From: Channallabes apus
Taxonomy: Eukaryota > Chordata > Actinopteri > Siluriformes > Clariidae
DNA: 64,000 nucleotides
Reading direction: 5' to 3'
Assembly: GCA_030522415.1 (NCBI GenBank)
Contig: CM060124.1
Location: 31,072,254 to 31,136,253 of the forward strand
How positions within the stretch are numbered: the stretch's first letter is position 1; every line of letters starts with the position of its first letter. Shown piece by piece: positions 12,713 to 22,607 of the stretch. Made by a program: the position numbers and the translations under genes. A model generated the notes under the pieces. It ran no database searches. It worked only from the letters and a program-made list of their open reading frames with translations, and had not been told where the DNA came from.

Positions 12713-13172
12713 CATTTGATTAAGATTATTTTAGATAGGTATTTAGATCATATTCCTGTAGTTATGCTGTGAAAGAAATAAACAGAATAAATCTAAATAA
12801 ACCTAAAGTAATTTTAACTTGTTTACTGTCGGACATTACGAATCACTTTAGATATCTGATTATTTCTAACTAACTGTTTAATCAATGGGAAACACATTTG
12901 ATGCATTTAATTTAGCACACAAAACACTAATATAAATATTTATTAAATTCATTTATAAAGTCAGGATACCACTGAAAAAAACACACACACACACGCACAT
13001 ACACAAGAAACAGGATGTTATTCATACAGAAACTATCCGATCAGTGAGGGTTTGAGGCGGATCAGACGTCACATGACGTCATTATGTAGATAATCTTTAT
13101 CTATCTTGTGGTTTAACCGTTTTAGTGCCTGTTATAGTTTGAGTCTTTCTGGCTTCATTTCTGTCCACTGAG
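12713..13172. other. Intergenic with a perfect CRE-like palindrome
   Basis: The stretch is AT-rich until about 13,050. A TGACGTCA palindrome (CRE consensus) lies at 13,074-13,081, preceded by a second GACGTCA-like site. No repeat family was recognised. It leads into the exon-like island at 13,173. Confidence 0.4.
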
Positions 13173-13307
13173 GAGGCGCAGGGCCTCGGGGAACTAAACA
13201 CACGACCCTGCGGCGCTGAGTCTCTCAGCATAAGTCCTTCGTTACGTATGAGGAGGACGGATTCTTTCCACTCGAGGTCCAGCAGCAGTTCAGCTCAAAC
13301 ACTGCAG
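13173..13307 (+). CDS. Candidate internal exon of an unknown gene
   Basis: A polypyrimidine stretch (about 13,143-13,168) leads to CTGAG, then 135 bp open in one frame (45 codons exactly) and CTGCAG followed by GT at 13,308. The translation is rich in Ser and Arg; it includes SLSISPSLRMRRTDSFHSR and a run of five serines, like a phosphorylation-prone linker. Local GC content is clearly above its flanks. Against it, the donor (GTCGAT) is poor and the minus strand is also open for about 65 codons over the same DNA. No family is recognised and no partner exon was found. Confidence 0.25.
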
Positions 13308-13470
13308 GTCGATCTATCGCCTCACCTCTGGAGTCACATGTCAACATTTAAAATGACATTAAGCAATACATTTAGTATTCAAATATATATACATCTATTT
13401 ATACATGAATTCTGATAGTTTTTGATGACTTTTTTCCTACTTTTTTCTTTTAAATATCTTTCTCACACTC

Positions 13471-13472
13471 TA

Positions 13473-13545
<73 letters not shown>
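13471..13545. repeat. (CT)n-(CA)n compound microsatellite
   Basis: About 20 bp of CT repeats run directly into about 50 bp of CA repeats. A shorter CA run lies at 13,712-13,732, at the left edge of the Tc1 element. Confidence 0.95.
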
Positions 13546-13551
<6 letters not shown>

Positions 13552-13749
13552 CTGATAATAATCTGGTGTGTACGCTTCCATGGAAGCCACATGAACCTCA
13601 GAGCTCGAGGACAGAAAGGAAAAGAGCAAAAGACACTAAAGAGTAAAACATGTCTCAGATTATCTGCCTGATTTTAGTTAAAAAAAATTTTTTTTACTAT
13701 AGCAAAAGTGAGCACACACACACACACACACACTAATACAGTATATTAT

Positions 13750-15189
13750 AGCGCAACCATTTGCTAAAATCATTTGGGTTTTTTTCTCATTAATGTAAAC
13801 ACAGCACCCCATATTGACAGATAAACCCAGAATTGTTGACATTTTTGCAGATTTATTAAAAAAAGAAAAGCTGAAATATCACATGGTCCTCAGTATTCAG
13901 ACCCTTTGCTCAGTATTTAGTAGAAGCTCCCTTTTGATTTAATACAGTCGTGAGTCTTTTTGGGAAAGACTCAAGTTTTTCACACCTGGATTTGGGGATC
14001 TTCTGCCATTCCTCCTTGCAGATCCTCTCCAGTTCTGTCGGGTTGGATGGTCAACGTTGGTGGACAGCCACTCCTTCGTTATTTTAGCTGTGTGCTCAGG
14101 GTCATTGTCTTGTTGGAAGGTAAACCTTCGACCCAGTCTGAGGTCCTGAGCACTCTGGAGAAGGTTTTCGTCCAGGATATCCCTGTACTTGGCCGCATTC
14201 ATCTTTTCCTCGATTGTCGTCCTGTCCCTGCAGCTGAAAAACGCTCCCACAGCGTGATGCTTCCACCACCATGCTTCACTGTTGGGACTGTATTGAACAG
14301 GTGATGAGCAGTGCCTGGTTTTCTCCACACATACCACTTAGAATTAAGGCCAGAAAGTTCTATCTTGGTCTAATCTGACCAGAGAATCTTATTTCTCACC
14401 ATCTTGGAGTCCTTCAGGTGTTTTTTAATGTGTCTTGCACTGAGGAGAGGCTTCGGTCGGCCCACTCTGCCATAAAGCCCTGACTGGTGGAGGGCTGCAG
14501 TGATGGTTGACTTTCTACAACTTTCTCCCATCTCCCGACTGCATCTCTGGAGCTCAGCCACAGTGATCTTTAGGGTCTTCTCTACCTCTTCTCCCCCAAT
14601 AGCTCAGTTTGGCCAGACGGTCAGCTATAGGAAGGGATCTGGTCGTCCCAAACGTCTTCAATTTAAGGATTATGGGGGCCACTGTGCTCTTAGGAACCTT
14701 AAGTGCAGCGGAAATTTCTTTGTAACCTTGGCCAGATCTGTGCCACAATTCTGTCTCTGAGCTCTTCAGGTGGTTCCTTTGACCTCATGATTCTCGTTTG
14801 CTCTGACATGCAGTGTCAGCAGTAAGGTCTTATATAGACAGGTGGGTGTCTTTCCTAATCAAGTCCAATCAGTTTAATCAAACACAGCTGGACTCAAATG
14901 AAGGTGTAGAACCATCTCAAGGATGATCAGAAGAAATGGACAGAACCTGAGTTACATATATGAGGGTCACAGCAAAGGGTCTGAATACTCAGGACCATGT
15001 GATATTTCAGTTTTTTTTATTTAATAAATCTCCAAAAATGTCAACAATTCTGTGTTTTCCTGTCAATATGGGGTGATGTGTGTACATTAATGAGGGGGAA
15101 AAAAATAACTTACATTATTTTATCAAATGGCTGCAATATAACAAAGAGTGAAAGATTTAAGGGGGTCTGAATACTTTCTGTACCCACTG
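13750..15189 (-). mobile_element. Tc1-like DNA transposon, decayed transposase, long inverted repeats
   Basis: Long imperfect inverted repeats (about 13,760-13,920 and 15,000-15,189) each contain CACATGGTCCT and ATTCAGACCC blocks. The right end is intact and reads, on the minus strand, CAGTGGGTACAGAAAGTATT; the left end has lost its outer part next to a CA repeat. Between them the minus strand encodes a Tc1 transposase from about 14,790 to 13,940: helix-turn-helix DNA-binding region, then a catalytic part with [12 protein letters not shown] (second catalytic Asp) near 14,100. A stop near 14,370 and several frameshifts inactivate it. The terminal-repeat layout fits the IR/DR-type Tc1 transposons of fish. 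Confidence 0.88.
13939..14790 (-). pseudogene. Tc1-like transposase pseudogene
   Basis: Three open segments in different frames (14,748-14,554; 14,561-14,370; 14,337-13,939) together cover most of a Tc1 transposase of roughly 300 codons. Recognisable parts are MWHRSGQGYKEISAAL (helix-turn-helix), SARHIKKHLKDS, VKHGGG-type sequence read out of frame, and [15 protein letters not shown]. The C-terminal catalytic Glu/Asp region is scrambled by frameshifts. It cannot encode an active enzyme. Confidence 0.85.
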
Positions 15190-16736
15190 TGTGTATATAT
15201 AAACATATATATGATAATATTATAATTATATGATAATATTATATTAATATAATATCTAACATACTATTTTTCTTTTCCCTGAACTGTGTGTATAAAAGTT
15301 TTTGGCCGATTCTGTATATACAGTGTCCACTGCAATTTAGTCCAGAAAACTTCCAGAACGTGATCAAGAGGAAGCCGGAGGGTCATAAAGTCATAAAGTG
15401 TGGTATATAAAGTTACCCAACAGCAATGTGATAAACTGCGGAGAGCCAAAACTGCAAATCAGGGTTATTATTTCACCAAATACTGATTTTTTTTTACGTG
15501 ATTCAGCCAAAACATTAACACAACTTGTTTACAAATGATTTGCATTTTGTTTTATTTGACTTATTAAAGTTCTGAATGATCTGGGGTTATTTTAATGTGT
15601 TGTGATGATGTCATTTCCTTTAAATATACAATCTAAACAACAGTTTGTTTTGAAATGAGGAAATATTGTCAAAGTTCACAAAAAAATTTAACAAAACTGT
15701 TCATCTGACCAACACATGCTCTTATTTTTTTCCAGAGCTGTATATTAGAGTCAGCCAAAACATGTGTACGCAATATATATATATATATTATAATAATATT
15801 TAATACTAAATGTATTGCTATACGTTATATACTGATATACATGATATGACAATAATATGATATAATTAATATAATATTAGTATAATATACATCATACTAT
15901 TTTTCTTTCCCTGAAGTGTGTATTAATGTTTTTGGCCGACTCTGTGTGTATAGAGCAAAGCTTACAATCTGTTACATCAGGACGATTTTCTGGAGTTAAA
16001 AACAAGCGCATACACAAGTGTGAGAGATTGAATATAAAACCTTATTGATGTCTCAGCACGAACACACTTCACTGACCGACGGCTGAACACAGCTGAGGAT
16101 TCATTAGCAGCGTGTTTTTGGTGTAACGACCGCGGTTTCCTTCCCTCCGCTCTGTTTTTCCATGAGTCTGACTCAGTTTTCCGGCCAGTATGGAGTCCCA
16201 CCCTGTCCCAACACGCCAAACTGGAACATACACAGGCAGCCCTGATCCTTTATAGAGACGTTTTACATTTAAACAGAGTCTAATATGAGCCGAATCGTTA
16301 TGATAAAATACACAAGCCAATCAGGATTCAGTATGCAAATACAAGCCATGAACACAGTGTGTCAAGGGGGAAAAAGTTTAAAAAGCAAAAGACCTATTAT
16401 TATTATTATTAAGTTATTTAAAATGCTTTCCAAACACACACACACACACTACTGCACAGTATGATTTTTATTTATTTGCTTGTTTTTTTTTATCACTTTA
16501 AATGCTCAGTCATGTTCACAAAAAGAAGGATCGCTCGACATCCACCACTGTAACCTAAAGCGCTCGAACTTTAAACAGAACTATCTTAAAACTAAATACA
16601 TCAACACTTTCTGGTATAAATGGAATTAAAAAAAACTTTAAAACAAAAATTCTATATTTGCTCCCACCATAATATAAATGAATTCTAATATTTTAATATT
16701 GCAGTGATGAACAGAATGACAGCAGCGTCAGGGCAG
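15190..16736. other. Intergenic with a dispersed element-end-like motif
   Basis: The motif TTTTTGGCCGA followed by TTCTGT or CTCTGT occurs at about 15,298 and 15,932, each preceded by TTTCCCTGAA. An opposite-facing relative (GAGTCAGCCAAAACA) occurs at about 15,751 and a shorter one at 15,503. This looks like inverted ends of a MITE-type element with internal copies. The rest is AT-rich with a short TA run (15,773-15,790). No coding sequence could be supported. Confidence 0.4.

Positions 16737-16775
<39 letters not shown>
16737..16775. repeat. (GT)n microsatellite
   Basis: An uninterrupted GT dinucleotide run of about 38 bp. Confidence 0.95.
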
Positions 16776-16776
<1 letters not shown>

Positions 16777-16816
16777 TCAGTCCTGATGCATTATGCTCTC
16801 TCTCACAGTTTATGCT

Positions 16817-16997
16817 TCACAGCTGCGAGCTGCGATGCTGGACAGGCCACGCCCACGAGTCGGGAGTTAAAGAGTAAGAGTCGTAACTGAGTGAACTGCA
16901 GCGTTCAGGGCGGAGCCGAACCCTCATCACTCCATACAGCAGCGGATCACGTGTTCCTTCCTGTGACTGTGGATCAGGTCGCGTTACACACCGATAG
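16817..16997 (-). CDS. Candidate terminal coding exon of an unknown gene
   Basis: On the minus strand a strong acceptor (TGTTGTTCTGCTCTGCAG, ending at 16,998) is followed by 181 bp open in one frame to a TGA at 16,817-16,819. The predicted C-terminus has about 60 residues, includes MRVRLRPERC and YDSYSLTPDSWAWPV, and ends in RSSQL. Composition is more GC-rich than the flanks. No family is recognised, and no upstream exon was found between 17.0 and 19 kb, which is mostly transposon ends and SINE. It could be a chance open frame behind a chance acceptor. Confidence 0.22.
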
Positions 16998-17042
16998 CTG
17001 CAGAGCAGAACAACAGGGTGAAAGTTTAAAAATGTTTTATAT

Positions 17043-17310
17043 ACAGTGTCTTGCAAAAGTATTCACACCCCTTGAACTTCTCCACATTTCGTCACGTTAC
17101 AGCCATAAACGTAAATGTGTTTTAATGTGACAGACCAACACAAAGTGGCACCGCACTGTGACGTGGAAGGAAAATGATAAATGGTTTTTAACAATGTTCA
17201 CAAATAAAAATCTGAAAAGTGTGGCGTGCATAAGTATTCACCCCCTTCACTCCGATACCCCCAACAAAAATCATGTGACTGATTCAGAAGTCAATTAGTA
17301 AATAGAGAAA
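17043..17310. repeat. Tc1-like terminal inverted repeat fragment
   Basis: The block begins CAGTGTCTTGCAAAAGTATT and contains a second facing motif (CATAAGTATTCACCCCCTTC at about 17,230). Fish Tc1-like elements carry this CAAAAGTATTCACCCC signature at their ends. No transposase sequence follows, so only one terminal region is left. Confidence 0.6.
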
Positions 17311-17481
17311 ATATCTACATTTTTTTAAAGGAAATTTTGCAAGAAATATAAAGCATCGTCTGCATATGCGCGGTCGAACCGAACGCCGGCTAAGTTGCGC
17401 TTACGTCCGGGAGCCGCTCAAAATCTGTTTGTGTCGGTGGAAAGCCAGGCAAAGCAAATGTACATATTTTTCTGTGTATGT

Positions 17482-17484
17482 ATG

Positions 17485-17520
<36 letters not shown>

Positions 17521-17531
17521 TATATATATAT
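17482..17531. repeat. (TA)n microsatellite
   Basis: A TATG repeat grades into about 45 bp of TA repeats. Confidence 0.9.
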
Positions 17532-17627
17532 GCATTTTGTGTAAGACGTAGCACCGCGGGTGACAAGAATGTCACCAAGGATGGTAGCAAGAAGAAAAGG
17601 GAGCCGTTTCAGGTTTTATGTATTTAT

Positions 17628-18036
17628 TTATTTTTCCCAATTTTCTCCCTAATTTAGTCGTGTCCAATTCCTCCCCGTCACTAGGGGGCTCCACATTAAG
17701 GCTACCACTACTACTCAGCCGGGATGTCTGAGTGTTCCTCCACTATCACGTGTTTCCTCCGAACCGCGTGACGCCAGCCGCCCGCATCTTTTCGAACTAC
17801 TTGCTCACGCACTGTTAGAGGCGGAGTAACACACTCGGAGGAAAGCGCTAGCCGCTCCTTCCGCGTGCGCGAGGTCACAGACGCCCGATTGGCTGTAGGG
17901 CTGTGATTAATGTGGGAGCACAAAGTACCACTCATCCCTCCCCCCCTGAGAGAGCTCAGCCAATCAGCTCTCTCTAGACCTCCGACTGTGAGAGGTAATA
18001 GGACGAGCACTTTACCACTGCGCCACTCGGAGGCCC
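17628..18036 (-). repeat. tRNA-derived SINE, about 410 bp
   Basis: On the minus strand it starts GGGCCTCCGAGTGGCGCAGT and continues with GGTAAAGTGCTCGTCC, a tRNA-like head with an A-box (TGGCGCAGTGG). It ends in a tail with TGTGGAGCCCCCTAGTGACG and ACGACTAAATTAGGGAGAAA. The tail recurs in the plus orientation at 34,174-34,323, which shows it is a dispersed family. The B-box is degenerate. Confidence 0.75.
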
Positions 18037-18634
18037 AATGCAGCCGGTGCCGAGAGGAATCATAAATTAAGATTAAATGAAGTTTAATATCAATTTATTT
18101 AATATTTTACTTTATTTACATTTCTATTCAAAATGTCTGGATTGTTTTTATATGCAATAATATGATGATAGCTTTATATTGATAATACATATATTACTAT
18201 ATATATATGATAAAAACTTTATATATGATAATATTGGTAATATTTTTAGGACGGCTGGAACAGATTATCTGCATTTACATCATTTCCTATGGGACAATGC
18301 GTTTCACAATACAAAATTTCAGGATGTGTGCTGAGGTATTTCTGTATAAATTATACAGAAATCACCGTTTTATACATTCCTCAGAATGTCTTTATTAAAT
18401 AATTTATTCACCAAGAAAATATACATTGCCTACATACAGGATATGTAATGGTGCCAATATTTACGGTTTAGCGTTATCATCGTCATATATGTTTCTGCTC
18501 GGCATGATGAATTTGCAGGCTTGACAAAAACTCATCTTAGCATGTTTAGTGTAAAATATGAATGTATATCTTTATACCATTTCTAACAGAACTTTTATGA
18601 CAGAAAAACGAAAACTAATTAAAAATGAAAAATA
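18037..18634. other. Intergenic, AT-rich, nothing recognised
   Basis: No gene or named repeat could be supported. The short open frame at 18,207-18,398 has no recognisable domain. Confidence 0.4.
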
Positions 18635-18723
18635 ATTAAATTCAATTTTATTTATATAGCGCTTTTAACAATGGTCATTGTCTCAAAGCAGCTTCACAAA
18701 ATGAAAGAATTATATATATTTTT

Positions 18724-18761
<38 letters not shown>

Positions 18762-18775
18762 CAACATAATCTGCT
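18635..18775 (-). repeat. L2 LINE 3' tail remnant followed by (AAT)n
   Basis: The sequence AATTTTATTTATATAGCGCT at about 18,643, followed by TTTAACAATGGTCATTGTCT, is the minus-strand copy of the L2 3' end seen at 7,210-7,265. It is followed by about 45 bp of AAT/ACA repeats (18,727-18,768). Nothing of the coding region is left. Confidence 0.75.
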
Positions 18776-18851
18776 CATGCAGTTTATGAAGTCCAAAAAA
18801 AAAACGCCCAGGTGGAAAATTGTACAGAGTAAATATTTGCACTTTCATGAT

Positions 18852-19010
18852 CAGTGTTGGGTGTAAGGCGTTACAAACACGTTAGAGGACTCGGATTACT
18901 TTTTTGATATAACAAATAATCTAACGCGTTATCTCCGCCATTTAAGTACTCAGTTATTTAGTTATTTTTTCAAAAATGGAATCCGTTACTCAAACAATTT
19001 ATGTAATCCA
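18852..19010. repeat. Non-autonomous hAT-like element end (CAGTGTTGGG)
   Basis: The block begins CAGTGTTGGGTGTAAGGCGT and contains TAACGCGTTA and TCCGTTACTC. Repeats built from GTTAC/GTAAC with this terminus are common in fish. The same terminus faces the other way at 29,378. Only one end is seen here. Confidence 0.5.
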
Positions 19011-19093
19011 GAGCCAGACAGCAGTGATTGCCAATCCGTTAGTGTGTGTGTGAACGTCGTCCTACAAGCCCCGCCCCCTCTGTTATTCCTGCT

Positions 19094-19292
19094 GTTATAC
19101 CCCTATCTCACCTATACGGTTTGACTATGTGAGGACCGACGCGCGGAAAGATGTAAACCTAATCACAGTGCCAAAACTCGCAGTGAATCATGATAAACCA
19201 TACTTACAGCCACCGAATGAAACCGCGTCGGTGAGATAGGGGTATTAGTAGGTGAGATAGGGGTATTAGTAGGTGAGATAGGGGTATTAGTA
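19094..19292. mobile_element. Short inverted-repeat element (MITE-like) with triplicated right end
   Basis: The left end TACCCCTATCTCACC (19,098-19,112), followed by TATACGGTTT, is the inverted complement of AAACCGCGTCGGTGAGATAG at 19,220-19,239. The interior (about 19,120-19,215) is non-coding. The right terminal unit GGTGAGATAGGGGTATTAGT plus A is present three times in perfect tandem (19,230-19,250, 19,251-19,271 and 19,272-19,292; 21 bp each). The transposon superfamily is not assigned. Confidence 0.6.
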
Positions 19293-19776
19293 GTTAACAG
19301 ATTATGGGCCAAACTTGGCTGAGTGATGGTGGTAGAATAATTATAAAGGTCTTGACTAAAACAATATGCATGAGTGTTACGTTCCACTTATGTTTGTGTG
19401 TTGTGTGGTTGTTTCTTCTCCCCTCTTGCTCTTCTACCTTTTGTGTTCAATTCCTTGGGTCCGAGGGTATTGGCTGACTGGGCTGTCAATCATCATTAAC
19501 ATCATGACGCTCTGCCAATCAGTGGTGTGCTGCAAGTATTTAAGGCCTTACATCCAGAGTGTGGGGTGTGTGCCTTGCCACCGTACCATGTGCACCAACA
19601 AGTTCAACTGTGCATATTTTGACTAGTGTTTCCCAGTGTGTTTTTGTCTCTTAATATTGTTGATGGCAGGGTGGTGTGATTGGAGATTCTCTCTAGAGTA
19701 CTGCTGTGTTTACAACAAGACTGTTGGTGCTAGGTTTAGCCTAACGCTTGGATTGGTATTAAATCACTAGTTACTT
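19293..19776. other. Intergenic; promoter-like or LTR-like block
   Basis: From TGTTACG at about 19,377 the block contains two CCAAT-type boxes (ATTGGCTGACTG at about 19,469 and CCAATCAGTG at about 19,516) and a TATTTAAGG TATA-like box (about 19,537) in promoter order on the plus strand. That could be the U3 part of an LTR. No second copy, terminal CA or polyadenylation signal was identified, so this remains a guess. Confidence 0.25.
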
Positions 19777-20448
19777 TGTTACGGGGTCGAGAATCTAAAT
19801 ACGGGTTAGTAAACAATACTTCCGGTATTGCGCAACCGCGGCGGGACAATATAAGACGCGACACAAAACAATTGTAGTAAATTAAACCAAAGTGTATTAT
19901 ACAAGACAAACAAATAAATAAACAAACACGGTGCACCACAAACCAATATATACAAAATATATACAAATATAAACAGTGTGTGTGATGTATGCGAGTGAGT
20001 GAGTGTGTGTATGGTAGTCCAGTGTCTGAGATATTGCAGAGTGTATGAAATGATGAGCTGGAGAGATGGCTCGATCTCAACGGTAAAAGATGTTCAGTCC
20101 GGGAGGTCGAGAAACGGAATGAGAGGTGAATCGTGAGTGTCCAGAAAAGCGTAATCCCTGCAGTGAAAAATACTCCTTGGCTATCACACAAACTCTCTCT
20201 AGGCATGCAGCGCGCTGTGAACATCTCTCAGTGCCGGCTCCTTCGCCGGTGCATGTGACCCCACGTCACTTCCGGGTTCCCTCGCGCTGCAATCGCGCAT
20301 GCATGCGAGAGCTTACCCGGTGTGGACCAACACTGTCAATGGGGACAAATAAAACCAAATGGGGCCCGTTTCCTGGCGCAGGTGAGCAGCATTAGCTCTT
20401 TATCCTTCCCCTGCTATTTGAACTGCCCTTTTATGTGGCTGCGCTACA
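19777..20448 (-). mobile_element. LTR (3' LTR) of a Ty3/gypsy element
   Basis: The 672-bp block ends in TG/CA dinucleotides (plus strand TGTTACGG at 19,777 and GCGCTACA ending at 20,448). Immediately beyond the right end the minus strand has a polypurine tract (GGAGGCTTGGGGGGAGGGTC, about 20,451-20,470) next to the integrase coding end. That is the expected order polypurine tract then 3' LTR for a minus-strand element. No matching 5' LTR was seen upstream of gag. Confidence 0.65.
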
Positions 20449-21783
20449 TAGACCCTCCCCCCAAGCCTCCGGCATCTGAGGAGAACGTCCGTACCAGCGC
20501 TTTTTCATTCACCACATTCACTTTGTCGGTTATATGTGGATTGCCCCAAGACATTGCGTATTTAATTGGTCCTTTTCTGATTTGAATTTCTGCTGGTCCC
20601 TCCCACTTGGGCGCTAGCGGTGCAGAACATCTCTTTGCTGTGGAGGAGAGTGATTGAGCTTTTCTCCAAACAGTTTTCCCGGATGAAAGTGCGCTGCTTT
20701 CGTCCGGGTATTGTGATAACTGGCATGTCTGGATTTCAGTTGTTTTGCTCTTTGTTGGCCCTCCTCCGTGATAAAACTTTGGCGGTGAAGTGATAGGTAT
20801 GTTGTAGGAGCTGGTATTGGCTGGTTTTCTGTCTTGTGTTGTTGACAAACGCAGCAAGTTCTCATGTAGTGCCAGACGTCTTTACGCACCGTCGGCCACC
20901 ATGCCACGCTAGTAACCTCAGCAGAGTTTTTAGTTGCCCCAGGTGTCCTCCCATGGGGTTGTCATGGAAATAATAGAGAAAGGTTTTAATTAACACCTGG
21001 GGAACAACCAGCTGGAACTTCTCTCCGCGTTTACCTGGTACACGGCGATATAATGCACCTTGGTGATGCTCGAAGGAAACCCTCTGTTCTTGTGTGCTTC
21101 TTGGATGGTTGTTGAAGAGCAGCTTTAAGATAGTATGGTCCTTCTGTTGGGCTTGTATTATCTCGCACAGTTCGCTGGGTAAGTCGGAGGACACTTTAGT
21201 GGTCGTGGTGGTTAGACGTGGTGCGTCGCCTCCTTTCAGCGGAGGGGGTGCTCAGGATATGGTATCTGGGCCAAGATTTGAACGGCCGTTGCCATCTTCC
21301 TCTACCCCAGCACCTCTCTTCACCTGTTGTTCGATGGTGTTCGCAGTTCCTCTTAGACATCCGGCCACTTTCGGGTTGATGTTCTCCAGTATTCACCTCA
21401 CTCATTCGTCATCGGAGATATCAGGGTTCCACTTGAGACAAAGGGCGGGGTGGTCATCGGCGGAGTCTCCAAGGCGTTGCCCCGGCTGCTGTACTGGAGA
21501 CCTCAACTTGTCTTCAACTTCTGTGAGGTCGTCGTCCAGTAAGAAAGCCGCCATGAATGCCTGTTTGAAAGACTGCCAATCCTTCACCTTGCTTTTCTCC
21601 GCCTTCCACCAACTCAGAGCAGGACCTCGTAAAACCGTGCCGAGGGTTCCTAGCAGCTCTGGGCGACTCAGTGGTCTGATCTCCAGATACTTCTCGGCTT
21701 GCTCAATGAAGTTGAGCACATCCGCTGTCTCTGACACATCGCAGAAGGCTGGAAACTCCATGCAGATGGATGGTCAAGCATAA
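20444..21783 (-). pseudogene. Collapsed gag-integrase remnant of a Ty3/gypsy retrotransposon
   Basis: Minus-strand order: a gag capsid-like segment (21,761-21,402; MEFPAFCDVSETADVLNFIE, ALSWWKAEKSKV), then directly the integrase zinc-binding region (about 21,194-20,840; FHDNPMGGHLGQLKT giving the HH part, CCVCQQHKTENQPIP giving the CC part). It ends with the integrase C-terminal domain (about 20,730-20,444; APKWEGPAEIQIRKGP). Protease, reverse transcriptase, RNase H and the integrase catalytic core are missing, so at least two internal deletions occurred. Several frameshifts are present. Confidence 0.8.
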
Positions 21784-22034
21784 AGAGAAGAAGTAGAGGG
21801 CGTGAGTGAGCAGGTGAGCTGAGCAGAGGAGCATACTGGAACACCAGGAGGAACGTCGCGGATAGCATGAGTGCTTGGTGGCTTTACCTTGGCCGTAGTG
21901 GTTGAAGTGCTGGGAGGATGTTGAGCATGAGATGGTGGAGATGCAGGGGTACCGGCCTGTAACCTGTGGGCGGACTAGTGAGACGCAGTCTCTTCATCTG
22001 GTTCTTCCAGATGACGTCACGTCGTAGAAGACAG

Positions 22035-22607
22035 TCAACGATGGCTCTCTCCATTTTCCCCGAGAGCCTCCTGGCAGTAGCGCTTCAGCCCTTCCAAGCT
22101 CGCGTTCACTGCGTCACGAAGACTGATTTCCCTGTTGAGACTGCTGTCCACGGATTGTCTAAAATCCTGCTCCACGGAGCTCACTTTCTCTGTAAGCGCC
22201 ACCATGTCCACCTTGCATTGATTTAGTTCTGTTTGTAGTGTGTGCACCACATCAATAGCCGACACATGAGCAATAATATCATCATCATTGTCATCATCAT
22301 GGCTATCAGATATATATAATGAACTAATCAATGAAGTTAAGTCAGCTGTAGGGTTACGGCGTGTATCAAATGCATCCTCTACATCAACCAGCATGTTATT
22401 AGCTACAACAAAGTTGGCCTTCACAGCACCACTAGCATTAGCATTAGCGATGTTAGCTTTCCACGTTCTCTCCATCATTAGAGGATTTGGCAACCCTGTA
22501 CGAGGATGCTGAGACGCTGCTTTTTTCCGAGCTCCGCCAGACTGAACAATTTTTTTACTTTTTCGTCCCCTTACGAAGAGTGAACATATAGCAGATAAGT
22601 ATTTCAT
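22035..22607 (-). CDS. Hypothetical 190-aa open frame with acidic patch and coiled coil
   Basis: On the minus strand the first about 39 codons are antisense to the 5' UTR of the adjacent L2 (22,487 onward). The rest has an acidic stretch (SDSHDDDNDDDIIAH) and a heptad-like coiled coil (LQTELNQCKVDMVALTEKV through EGLKRYCQEALGENG). The coiled coil could be the N-terminal gag region of the neighbouring gypsy element on the same strand, or part of a LINE ORF1. No family is identified. The fusion to the L2 antisense sequence is probably incidental. Confidence 0.3.
   Translation of the reverse strand: MKYLSAICSLFVRGRKSKKIVQSGGARKKAASQHPRTGLPNPLMMERTWKANIANANASGAVKANFVVANNMLVDVEDAFDTRRNPTADLTSLISSLYISDSHDDDNDDDIIAHVSAIDVVHTLQTELNQCKVDMVALTEKVSSVEQDFRQSVDSSLNREISLRDAVNASLEGLKRYCQEALGENGESHR

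Noticed and set aside
19230..19292. CRISPR-like array
   Set aside because: Only three directly abutting 21-bp units with no spacers, in a vertebrate genome.
20126..20395. 89-codon plus-strand frame
   Set aside because: Lies inside the gypsy LTR and has no homology.
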